This document shows, piece after piece, positions 57,120-64,000 of a DNA stretch of 64,000 nt. Within the stretch, counting starts at the first letter, position 1; every line of letters begins with the position of its first letter. The notes beneath the pieces were generated by a model that saw nothing but the letters and a program-made list of their open reading frames with translations, was not told the DNA's origin and did not search any database. The DNA is taken from contig NZ_JASHJX010000014.1 of the NCBI RefSeq assembly GCF_030732985.1, positions 1-64,000 of the forward strand, in the 5' to 3' direction. Source of the DNA: Nioella sp. MMSF_3534 (GTDB taxonomy: Bacteria > Pseudomonadota > Alphaproteobacteria > Rhodobacterales > Rhodobacteraceae). The translations under genes and the position numbers were made by a program.

Positions 57120-57194
57120 TGGCAGCCCGTAGGGGAATCGAACCCCTCTTTCCAGGTTGAAAACCTGGCGTCCTAACCGATAGACGAACGGGCC
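57120..57194 (-). tRNA. tRNA-Glu (UUC)
   Basis: 75 nt including an encoded CCA (57120-57122). Acceptor GGCCCGT/ACGGGCT with one wobble pair, anticodon arm CCAGG-TTTTCAA-CCTGG giving anticodon TTC, T-arm GAGGGGTTCGATTCCCCT. Read on the minus strand; the recJ gene follows it downstream on the same strand side at higher coordinates, so they are separate units. Confidence 0.95.
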
Positions 57195-57311
57195 ACTCTT
57201 GATTGCCAGCGGGCGGTCAAGGCCGCGTCGTGTCTGGCGTGAGGCGGTGTTTATGAAATGCCCGAGAGCCGCGCAAGGGGAAAAAACATGCGTGGCGCAA
57301 CTTTTTTCCGG

Positions 57312-59057
57312 TCAGGCGGGGGCGGCGTCTTCCAGCTTCAATTGCAAGCTTTGGCGACCGTTCCAGTGGTTCACTTCGATCCGCCCGGCAAGGTGAAAGG
57401 GGCGGCCATTGTGGTTCTCCAGCATGTCGGAAAGCCCCGTCGCGCGGGCGTTGAAGGCGATGGCATCCATCACCACCGGGCCGCCGTCGGAAAAGCTCAG
57501 TTTCAGGTGGCCGTCGCCCACGGGCTTGGTGAAGCGGATGGTCTGCGCGGGAAAGGCGAATCGCGGGGCAGAGGCTCCGGCACCATAGGGGCCTGCGGCC
57601 TCCAGCATCTCGATCAGCTCGACCGTGGCCCCGCCCGGCATCAAAAGCCCGTCAATGCGCAGATCGGCCGGCCCGGCATCGCCTGCGCCCTGACGGGCCA
57701 GCAGGTCGGACAGACGCTCCATGGCTGGTTCCAATTGTGCCCGCGTCAGCGAGAGCCCTGCGGCCATCCGATGCCCGCCGCCCTTGGTGATCAGCCCCTC
57801 GGCGGCCAGTTTCTGAATCGACGCACCAAGGTCCACGCCTGCGATGGACCGGCCAGACCCCTTTCCCTCATCACCATCGAAGCCTATGACCACGGCGGGG
57901 CGGTTGGTGGCCTCTTTCAGGCGGCTCGCGACGATGCCGACAACGCCGGGGTGCCAGCCATCTTCGGCGGCCCAGACCAGCGGCGCCTCCAGCCCGCGCG
58001 CCTCGGCCTGTTCGAGGGCGGCATCACGGACGCGGGTCTCGATCTCTCGCCGGTCGGTGTTGAGGTCATCGAGCAGCTTGGCCAGTTGCATGGCCTCGCC
58101 CATTTCAGCGGTTGCCAGCAGTCGCGCACCCAGATCGGCCTGGCCGATCCGTCCGCCCGCATTGATGCGTGGCCCAAGCACATAACCCAGGTGATAGGCG
58201 GAGGGCGCGCGATCCAGCCGCCCGACATCGGACAGCGCCACAAGGCCGGGGCGATTGCGGCGCGCCATGACTGTCAGACCTTGCCGCACGAAGGCGCGGT
58301 TGACGCCGGTCAGCTGCGCGACATCGGCAACGGTGGCCAGTGCCACGAGGTCGAGCATCGCCATCAGGTCGGGGCCGGTGGTGCCGTCGGCGCGCATCTG
58401 GCGGTTGGCCTCGACCAGCATCAGGAAGACAACGGCAGCGGCACAGAGGTGCCCGAGAGATCCGTCCTCGTCCTGCCGGTTGGGGTTAACCACGGCCACG
58501 CAATCGGGCAGGTCGGCGCCGCCAAGGTGATGATCCAGCACGATTACATCTGCGCCTTTCGCGGCGGCAATAGGGCCATGTGAGAGCGTTCCGCAATCGA
58601 CGCAGATGATGAGGTTGTGGTCACGCGCCAGCGCCTCCATCGCCTCTTCATTGGGGCCATAGCCCTCGTCGATCCGGTCGGGGACGTAGAGCGTCGCGCT
58701 CCGCCCCATCTGGCGCAGCCAGTCGATCAGCAACGCGGCAGAACTGCCTCCGTCGACGTCGTAATCGGCAAACACGGCGATCCGTTCGCGGGCCTTAACG
58801 GCCTGCAGAAACCGCGCGGCGGCGGTTTCCATGTCTTTCAGGGATCGTGGATCGGGCAGCAGGTCCCGCAGGGCAGGGGCCAGAAACCCCTTGGCCGCCT
58901 CGGGCGCAACACCCCGCCGGGCCAGCACCCGCGCCACGGGGGGCGGCAGGTCGGCCTGTTGGGCCAGTGCCTCGGCCAGCCGTTCCTCGCCCGCGCTTAG
59001 CCCGACCCACCGGCGACCGGTGATCGAGCTTTCAACGTCGAGGAAGGCCTGCGCCAT
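57312..59057 (-). CDS. recJ: Single-stranded-DNA exonuclease RecJ
   Basis: 581 residues. 5'-3' exonuclease used in recombination and mismatch repair. DHH-phosphoesterase motifs: ADYDVDGGSSAAL near 98, CVDCGT, VLDHHLGGADLPD, LGPRINAGGRIGQADLGAR, and the DHHA1 motif TKGGGHRMAAG, then an OB-fold C-terminus. Ends at 57312 and starts 3 bp beyond the glpX stop, so it is the next gene of the hom-glpX-recJ row on the minus strand. Confidence 0.95.
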   Translation of the reverse strand: MAQAFLDVESSITGRRWVGLSAGEERLAEALAQQADLPPPVARVLARRGVAPEAAKGFLAPALRDLLPDPRSLKDMETAAARFLQAVKARERIAVFADYDVDGGSSAALLIDWLRQMGRSATLYVPDRIDEGYGPNEEAMEALARDHNLIICVDCGTLSHGPIAAAKGADVIVLDHHLGGADLPDCVAVVNPNRQDEDGSLGHLCAAAVVFLMLVEANRQMRADGTTGPDLMAMLDLVALATVADVAQLTGVNRAFVRQGLTVMARRNRPGLVALSDVGRLDRAPSAYHLGYVLGPRINAGGRIGQADLGARLLATAEMGEAMQLAKLLDDLNTDRREIETRVRDAALEQAEARGLEAPLVWAAEDGWHPGVVGIVASRLKEATNRPAVVIGFDGDEGKGSGRSIAGVDLGASIQKLAAEGLITKGGGHRMAAGLSLTRAQLEPAMERLSDLLARQGAGDAGPADLRIDGLLMPGGATVELIEMLEAAGPYGAGASAPRFAFPAQTIRFTKPVGDGHLKLSFSDGGPVVMDAIAFNARATGLSDMLENHNGRPFHLAGRIEVNHWNGRQSLQLKLEDAAPA

Positions 59058-59060
59058 GCC

Positions 59061-60026
59061 TTAGCGAGAGGGGTTGCGGTAGATCATCTTGCGCACCGAC
59101 CCGGTCTTGGACCGCATCAGCAGCGTTTCCACGGTCAGCCAGCCCACCTCGCGCTTGATGCCGTTGAGGATGGAGCCGTTGGTGACGCCGGTGGCCGAAA
59201 AGATCACGTCCTGCGTCACCATCTCGTCGCGCGAATAGATGCGGTCCAGATCGGTGATGCCGGTCTTGGCGGCGCGGGCGCGTTCGTCGTCGTTACGGAA
59301 GACGAGCTGGCCATACATCTGCCCGCCCATGCATTTCAGCGCGGCGGCGGCCAGAACGCCCTCGGGCGCGCCCCCGCGACCCATATACATGTCGATGCCG
59401 GTCACGTCGGGTTCGGCGCAATGCATGACGCCCGCAACGTCGCCATCGGTGATCAGGCGGATGGCCGCGCCGGTGCCGCGCACCTCTTCGATCATCTGTT
59501 CATGCCGGGGACGTTCGAGGATGCAGACGGTGATGTCAGAGGGCAGGCAGCCCTTGGCATTGGCCAGAGCGGACACGCGGGTGGCCGGGTCCATGTCGAG
59601 CGTCACGATGCCTTCGGGATAGCCCGGCCCGATGGCGAGCTTGTCCATATAGGTGTCGGGCGCGTGCAGCATCGAGCCGCGCGGACCCATGGCGATGACG
59701 GTCAGCGCATTCGGCATGTCCTTGGCAGTGAGCGTCGTGCCTTCCAGCGGGTCGAGCGCGATGTCCACGGCGGGGCCGTCACCGGTGCCGACCTCTTCAC
59801 CGATATAAAGCATCGGGGCTTCGTCCCGTTCGCCCTCGCCGATCACCACCATCCCGGCGATGTCCAGCATGTTCAGCTGGTCGCGCATGGCGTTGACCGC
59901 CGCCTGATCCGCCGCCTTCTCATCGCCGCGCCCGATGAGCTTGGCAGAGGCGATGGCAGCGGCCTCGGACACGCGGGCGAGGCCGAGGGACAACATGCGG
60001 TCATTGAAATCGGTGGGATGAGACAT
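59061..60026 (-). CDS. glpX: Class II fructose-1,6-bisphosphatase
   Basis: 321 residues. GlpX-type phosphatase of gluconeogenesis (and in some relatives the Calvin cycle), with IGEGERDEAPMLYIGE and the metal/phosphate motif DIALDPLEGTTLTAKD. YMGRGGAPEGVLAAAALKCMGG is the family core. ATG at 60026 is chosen over a TTG nine bases upstream. In Rhodobacterales hom and glpX are commonly neighbours, as here. Confidence 0.95.
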   Translation of the reverse strand: MSHPTDFNDRMLSLGLARVSEAAAIASAKLIGRGDEKAADQAAVNAMRDQLNMLDIAGMVVIGEGERDEAPMLYIGEEVGTGDGPAVDIALDPLEGTTLTAKDMPNALTVIAMGPRGSMLHAPDTYMDKLAIGPGYPEGIVTLDMDPATRVSALANAKGCLPSDITVCILERPRHEQMIEEVRGTGAAIRLITDGDVAGVMHCAEPDVTGIDMYMGRGGAPEGVLAAAALKCMGGQMYGQLVFRNDDERARAAKTGITDLDRIYSRDEMVTQDVIFSATGVTNGSILNGIKREVGWLTVETLLMRSKTGSVRKMIYRNPSR

Positions 60027-60149
60027 TTGGGACAATCCAGTTTTTCTTGGGCCGTTTGGAAATCATTACCCCGCACCGGGGCTCCGGCACAAGGCGGGGG
60101 AGCCCCCCGTGACGTTTACGCTCTGACCGTTTCGAGCCTGTAACGACGG

Positions 60150-61436
60150 TCAGACATTCTCGATCCGCAGCGCGACGGGCTGGCCGATCACCACATCGGT
60201 CTTGGGCAGGGCCTCCAGCGCGTCCTGAAGCGAGGGCGCGGCGACCTTGTGGGTCACGATCAGAACAGGCGCATCGGTGCTGCCATGGCTGCGCTGGCGC
60301 ATCCGGTCGATGGAGATGCCGCAATCGCCCAGAACGGCCGCGACCTTGGCCAGCGCGCCCGGCTTGTCCTTGAGAGTCAGGCGCAGATAGTAAGGCGCGG
60401 CGGTGGCCACGGCGGCGCGGTTGGCCTTGATCAGTGTCGCGGCGGGCTGGCCGAAGGTGGACAGGCGGATGCCACGGGCAATGTCCAGCACGTCGGACAT
60501 GACGGCACTTGCGGTCGGGCCTTCCCCGGCCCCGGCCCCGCGCATCACGATCTGGCCCACGGAATCGCCATCGAGCACCACCATGTTGGTGCCACCTTCC
60601 AACTGGCCGAGGGGGCTGTTTTCGGGCACAAGGCACGGCGTCATACGCTGTTCCAGCCCGCGCCCCGTCATCCGGGCAACGCCAAGCAGCTTGATGCGGA
60701 AGCCCAGTTCAGCGGCCTGGTTGATATCCTCGATGGTGACCTGGCCGATCCCTTCCAGCGCCACCCCGTCGAAATCCACCTGGGTGCCGAAGGCGATGGC
60801 GGACAGAAGCGCCAGCTTGTGGCCCGCGTCGATGCCGCCCACGTCGAGATTGGGATCGGCCTCCAGATAGCCGAGCTGATTGGCTTCCTCAAAGACCTCA
60901 TCATAGGACAGGCCCGCCGACTGCATCCGCGTCAGGATATAGTTGCAGGTGCCGTTCATGACGCCCATGACACGGCTGATTTCGTTGCCTGCCAGCCCTT
61001 CGGTCAGGGCCTTGATCACCGGGATGCCGCCTGCAACGGCGGCCTCGAAGCGGATCACCCGGCCAGCGGCCTCGGCGGCCTCGGCCATGACCTGCCCGTG
61101 ATGGGCCAGCATCGCCTTGTTGGCGGTGACCACATCCTTGCCCGCCGCGATGGCGGCCTCGGTCGCGGCCTTGGCCGGACCGTCGGAGCCGCCCATCAAT
61201 TCCACGAACACATCCACATCGTCGCGGGTGGCCAGAACCACCGGATCGTCTTCCCACGCATAACCCGAGATATCGACGCCGCGATCCTTGTCGCGGGACC
61301 GCGCCGACACCGCCGAGATCGTCACCGGTCGGCCAGTGCGCGCGGCCAGAAGATCGGCCTTCTGCTGGACGATCTTCACGACGCCCACGCCCACGGTCCC
61401 AAGCCCGGCGATGCCAAGGCGAAGCGGGTCTGTCAT
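60150..61436 (-). CDS. hom: Homoserine dehydrogenase
   Basis: 428 residues. Reduces aspartate semialdehyde to homoserine for threonine, methionine and isoleucine. NAD(P) motif GLGTVGVGVV near 11-20, catalytic region FEAAVAGGIPVIKAL and GVMNGTCNYILTRM. The C-terminal ACT domain (about 350-428; RLTLKDKPGALAKVAAVLGDCGISIDRM) allows allosteric feedback, typically by threonine. ATG at 61436 is used; the extension to 61580 overlaps the lipoprotein gene. 123 bp separates it from glpX, so their co-transcription is possible. Confidence 0.95.
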   Translation of the reverse strand: MTDPLRLGIAGLGTVGVGVVKIVQQKADLLAARTGRPVTISAVSARSRDKDRGVDISGYAWEDDPVVLATRDDVDVFVELMGGSDGPAKAATEAAIAAGKDVVTANKAMLAHHGQVMAEAAEAAGRVIRFEAAVAGGIPVIKALTEGLAGNEISRVMGVMNGTCNYILTRMQSAGLSYDEVFEEANQLGYLEADPNLDVGGIDAGHKLALLSAIAFGTQVDFDGVALEGIGQVTIEDINQAAELGFRIKLLGVARMTGRGLEQRMTPCLVPENSPLGQLEGGTNMVVLDGDSVGQIVMRGAGAGEGPTASAVMSDVLDIARGIRLSTFGQPAATLIKANRAAVATAAPYYLRLTLKDKPGALAKVAAVLGDCGISIDRMRQRSHGSTDAPVLIVTHKVAAPSLQDALEALPKTDVVIGQPVALRIENV

Positions 61437-61519
61437 GGAAAATCCTCCGGCTGTCTGGTCTTGCAGGTTTTCATGTCTGTTAGCGGCAATGACCGGGCGG
61501 CGCAACGTGGGCCGGTGGC

Positions 61520-61774
61520 TTAATTGATGCTGAGCCTGCGCAGAATCGCGGCACGGCGGCGCAGGTCGGCCGCGCGCCATTGCAATGTGCGGCCTTCGGT
61601 ATCGGCGGCGCGGGGCGGCAGCGCCTCGGCCCCGGCCAGCAGGGGCCCAAGCGGCACCAGTTCCGGCCAGTCCGCCGCGCGGCTGGTTTCGGTGATCGAG
61701 GCATCAAGTTCGGGCGCGCGAATCGAACAGGCGGAAAGCACCAGCAGCAAGGAAAGACAGATCACGGCGCGCAT
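61520..61774 (-). CDS. Small lipoprotein of unknown function
   Basis: 84 residues: lipoprotein signal MRAVICLSLLLVLSAC with lipobox LSAC (cut before Cys16), then a short helical segment ending RRRAAILRRL. No known domain. ATG at 61774 is preferred; another at 61786 gives a less typical signal. Similar small lipoproteins are common upstream of hom in Rhodobacterales. Divergent from the TetR gene. Confidence 0.65.
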   Translation of the reverse strand: MRAVICLSLLLVLSACSIRAPELDASITETSRAADWPELVPLGPLLAGAEALPPRAADTEGRTLQWRAADLRRRAAILRRLSIN

Positions 61775-61858
61775 GGCGGCCCCCATGGCAGAAACGAGCC
61801 CCCAACTGATAGCGCGGGCAGGCGGGCGACGTCCAGCGGCAAGGCGGTTTTGATGAAT

Positions 61859-61872
61859 TGAACATCTGTTCA
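61859..61872. promoter_or_regulatory. TetR operator candidate
   Basis: TGAACA-TC-TGTTCA, a perfect palindrome with 6-bp arms, 29 bp before the TetR-family start and about 85 bp before the lipoprotein start. TetR proteins bind such sites, so autoregulation is likely. Confidence 0.6.
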
Positions 61873-61901
61873 TATCGGGTGGGCAGCGCTAGGGTGCTGA
61901 C

Positions 61902-62483
61902 ATGGCACGCAAACAAGGCTCACATGCGGAAACCACCGGTCCCAAGGTCCGCGATGCCGCGCTGAAACTGTTCGCGCGGCATGGCTTTGCCGCCGTCTCC
62001 ATGCGCCAGATCGCCAAGGAGGTGGGGGTGCAGGCCGGGGCGCTCTATCTCTACACGCCGGACAAGCAGTCGCTTCTGTTCGAACTGATGCGCGATCACA
62101 TGGACCATCTGCTGAGCCATTGGCAGGTGCCCGACGGCCCGCCGCTGGAACAGCTGGAAGACTTCTGCCGCCACCATATCCGCTATCACCTCGACCGGCC
62201 GGAGCTGGTCTTCATCGCCTATATGGAACTGCGCAACCTGGAGCCGGAAAACTTCGCCGTGATCGAAACGCTGCGGCGGCAATATGAGGACCGGCTGCAG
62301 GGGATCTTGCAGCGTGGCCAACAAAGCGGTGCCTTTGCTGTCGCGGATAGCAAGCTGGCTACAATGGCGATCATCGCGATGCTGACCGGGGTCAACACCT
62401 GGTACCGTGAAGGCGGGCGTCTGGCGCGCGCCGATGTGGAAGGCATCTACTGGGACATGGTCCGCAAATCCGTGGCCGCCTGA
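61902..62483 (+). CDS. TetR-family regulator
   Basis: 193 residues. HTH at about 15-60 (GPKVRDAALKLFARHGFAAVSMRQIAKEVGVQAGALYLYTPDKQSLL), with the C-terminal ligand-binding helices after it. Ligand unknown. It precedes the M24-like and nitrilase-like genes by 110 bp on the same strand and may regulate them. A palindrome lies in its own promoter. Confidence 0.88.
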   Translation: MARKQGSHAETTGPKVRDAALKLFARHGFAAVSMRQIAKEVGVQAGALYLYTPDKQSLLFELMRDHMDHLLSHWQVPDGPPLEQLEDFCRHHIRYHLDRPELVFIAYMELRNLEPENFAVIETLRRQYEDRLQGILQRGQQSGAFAVADSKLATMAIIAMLTGVNTWYREGGRLARADVEGIYWDMVRKSVAA

Positions 62484-62592
62484 AGGTCGGGCGTGGCGCG
62501 GCTTGTCCCTGAGCGACACGGAAAGGCCGCGATTTGGCATGCATCCGTCTGTGACGCACGCAGGCTGGTCAATAGCCAACAGGGGGACGAGA

Positions 62593-63753
62593 ATGCTCGA
62601 TGAAGCCAAAGACAGACACGCGCGGTTCCAGCAGAAACTGGCCGATGCCGGGATCGAGGTGGCGCTGATCACGGATGAAGCCTCGATCGGCTATCTGGCC
62701 GGGTTCTGGGGGTATCTGTCGGTGGAATTCGGACGGCCCACGGCGCTGGTGGTTCGGCCAGATGCAGCGCCTGTCGTCGTCACGCCACTGATGGAAAGCG
62801 AGATGGTGGGCGCCATGACCTGGGTCGAGGATATCGTGACCTGGGAGGATATGGGCAACACTCACTGGGTGCATGTTCTACCGACGGTGTTGGGGGATGC
62901 AAGCCGCGTGGCGGTCGAAAAGGGCACGCTGCCAGCGCCGCTGCGAAACTGGTTCGACGACCAGATGCCGGGGACCGAGCTGACCGATGTCTCGCCCATT
63001 CTGGGCGCAATGCGGATGATCAAGTCGCCCGCCGAGATCGAGGTGATGCGCCAGGCAGGCCAGATCGCGGGGGCGATGATGGGGGCGGCGCATGGGGCTC
63101 TGGCCGCAGACGTGCCGGAATACGAGGCCGCTTTGGCCGTGATCGACGCGGGCACCCGCAAGGCTGCGGGCTTCCTGACCGACAGGGGGTGGGAGGCCTT
63201 CGTCTCGCCGATGATCCAGGGGTTGCAGATCATGCAATCGGGCAGCGACACCTCGATGGTGCACCGCCGCGCCAGCGTGAAGCGGCTTGCCCCCGGCGAC
63301 CCGGTCTATTTCTGCTTCTGCAACATGGCGCAGTTCAAGCTCTACAAGCTCGGCTTCGACCGGATGTTCTTCATCGAACACGCCAGCGATGACGCGATCC
63401 GGGTGCAGCAGGCGGCGATCGACGCGCAGCAGGCGGCGATTGCGGCGATCCGGCCGGGGGTGACGGCGGAAAGCGTGGCGGAGGCCGCGAACGAGGTTTA
63501 TCGCGCGCGCGGCTACGAGACCGGCTATCGCACCGGGCGCTCCATCGGGATGAGCTATCTGGAAGCGCCGGAGCTGAAGGCGGGCGACCGGACGGTGCTG
63601 CAACCGGGGATGACCTTTGCCGTGGATGGCGGGATTTCTCTGGACGGGCAGTGCGGCGGGCGGATCGGGGATTCCGTCGTGGTGACGGAGACGGGCTGCG
63701 ACTACCTGACGGACTACCCGCGCGAGATCCTCTATTCGGGACAGCTGCCGTGA
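62593..63753 (+). CDS. M24-fold protein lacking metal ligands (creatinase-like)
   Basis: 386 residues of the pita-bread family with the two-domain layout of creatinase and aminopeptidase P. By position against M24 metallopeptidases the five metal ligands are all changed: Cys241 and Gly254 for the two Asp, Arg316 for the His of TGHG, Asp345 for the first Glu and Gly359 for the second. So it should work without metals, like creatinase and probably like ectoine hydrolase. AGGGGGA precedes the ATG at 62593. It overlaps the next gene, an amidase of the nitrilase family, by GTGA. Confidence 0.85.
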   Translation: MLDEAKDRHARFQQKLADAGIEVALITDEASIGYLAGFWGYLSVEFGRPTALVVRPDAAPVVVTPLMESEMVGAMTWVEDIVTWEDMGNTHWVHVLPTVLGDASRVAVEKGTLPAPLRNWFDDQMPGTELTDVSPILGAMRMIKSPAEIEVMRQAGQIAGAMMGAAHGALAADVPEYEAALAVIDAGTRKAAGFLTDRGWEAFVSPMIQGLQIMQSGSDTSMVHRRASVKRLAPGDPVYFCFCNMAQFKLYKLGFDRMFFIEHASDDAIRVQQAAIDAQQAAIAAIRPGVTAESVAEAANEVYRARGYETGYRTGRSIGMSYLEAPELKAGDRTVLQPGMTFAVDGGISLDGQCGGRIGDSVVVTETGCDYLTDYPREILYSGQLP

Positions 63754-64000
63754 GGGCGGGCATCTGGCAGAGCGACGGGGCGGGGCTGATGGCGGCGGAG
63801 CGGCTGGCGCGGCTGGAGGCGGCGATTGCGGGGCAGGGGCTCGACGTTGTGCTCTGCCCGGAGCTTTTCGCCTGCGGCTATCACATCGGGGACGATATTG
63901 CCCGGCTGGCGGAACCGGCGGAGGGGCCTTTCGCGCAGGCTGTGCAGGCGATGGCGGCGCGCACCGGGACGGCGGTGCTCTATGGCTATGCGGAGCGGGA
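63750..64000 (+). CDS. Carbon-nitrogen hydrolase (nitrilase family), 3' end outside window
   Basis: First 83 residues of a nitrilase-superfamily amidase. The catalytic Glu lies in VVLCPELFACGY (Glu38). The Lys and Cys of the triad would be beyond the window. Start GTG at 63750 overlaps the preceding stop (GTGA), so it works alongside the creatinase-like protein; a linear amide or carbamoyl product is a plausible substrate. Confidence 0.8.
   Translation, partial: MRAGIWQSDGAGLMAAERLARLEAAIAGQGLDVVLCPELFACGYHIGDDIARLAEPAEGPFAQAVQAMAARTGTAVLYGYAER

Noticed and set aside
60078-60106. GGGGCTCC/GGAGCCCC hairpin between hom and glpX
   Set aside because: No T-run on either strand and short relative to the other terminators; could be chance in GC-rich DNA.

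Overview
The window reads as a chromosomal segment of a GC-rich alphaproteobacterium, most likely Rhodobacterales (Roseobacter/Paracoccus type). The basis is the gene content: many ABC and TRAP uptake systems, a BCCT carrier, a class II GlpX, hydantoinase/oxoprolinase-family proteins, and GlxA-, PaaX-, GntR-, LysR- and TetR-type regulators. Genes are tightly packed with many 4-bp ATGA/GTGA overlaps. The assignment is inferred from protein character only; there is no rRNA, and the single tRNA is tRNA-Glu.

Layout. (1) 1-4028: end of a phenylacetate (paa) locus: a cut 3-hydroxyacyl-CoA dehydrogenase, paaZ and the repressor paaX. (2) 4402-9493: a spermidine/putrescine-type ABC importer (ATPase, frameshifted binding protein, a DUF1330 protein, two permeases). 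One permease carries a large duplicated periplasmic insert. (3) 9704-13605: two SDR dehydrogenases divergent from an ACAD10/11-type acyl-CoA dehydrogenase and a partner kinase-fold protein, resembling the levulinate/4-hydroxyacyl-CoA (Lva) route. (4) 13788-26262: an osmolyte/quaternary-amine block: choline-sulfatase, divergent Dpp-type importer with a Tat-exported binding protein, glycine-betaine-type importer with a double permease, and a GlxA-family regulator. (5) 26339-30460: a small unknown gene, phosphoenolpyruvate synthase and a secreted coiled-coil protein.

(6) 30500-38880, minus strand: LysR regulator, D-glutamate-cyclase-family protein, TRAP transporter (P, Q, M) and a fused ATP-type 5-oxoprolinase. 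Together these suggest uptake and use of D-glutamate and/or 5-oxoproline. (7) 38958-46874: LysR, aldehyde dehydrogenase, membrane dipeptidase, BCCT carrier and two proteins of unknown function in one operon, with a divergent RidA. The same 15-bp box lies in front of both transcription units. This is the best candidate for an undescribed pathway. (8) 47093-56717: GntR, M24 peptidase and GAF protein divergent from a ribose-type ABC importer whose operon contains split HyuA/HyuB. A perfect palindrome lies in the divergent promoter.

(9) 57120-61774: tRNA-Glu and housekeeping genes recJ, glpX and hom, plus a small lipoprotein. (10) 61902-64000: TetR regulator, an M24 'pita-bread' protein that has lost the metal ligands (creatinase-like), and the start of a nitrilase-family amidase. 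Overall this is a scavenging and catabolic region for amines, betaines, cyclic amides and acyl-CoAs, interrupted by one housekeeping island.
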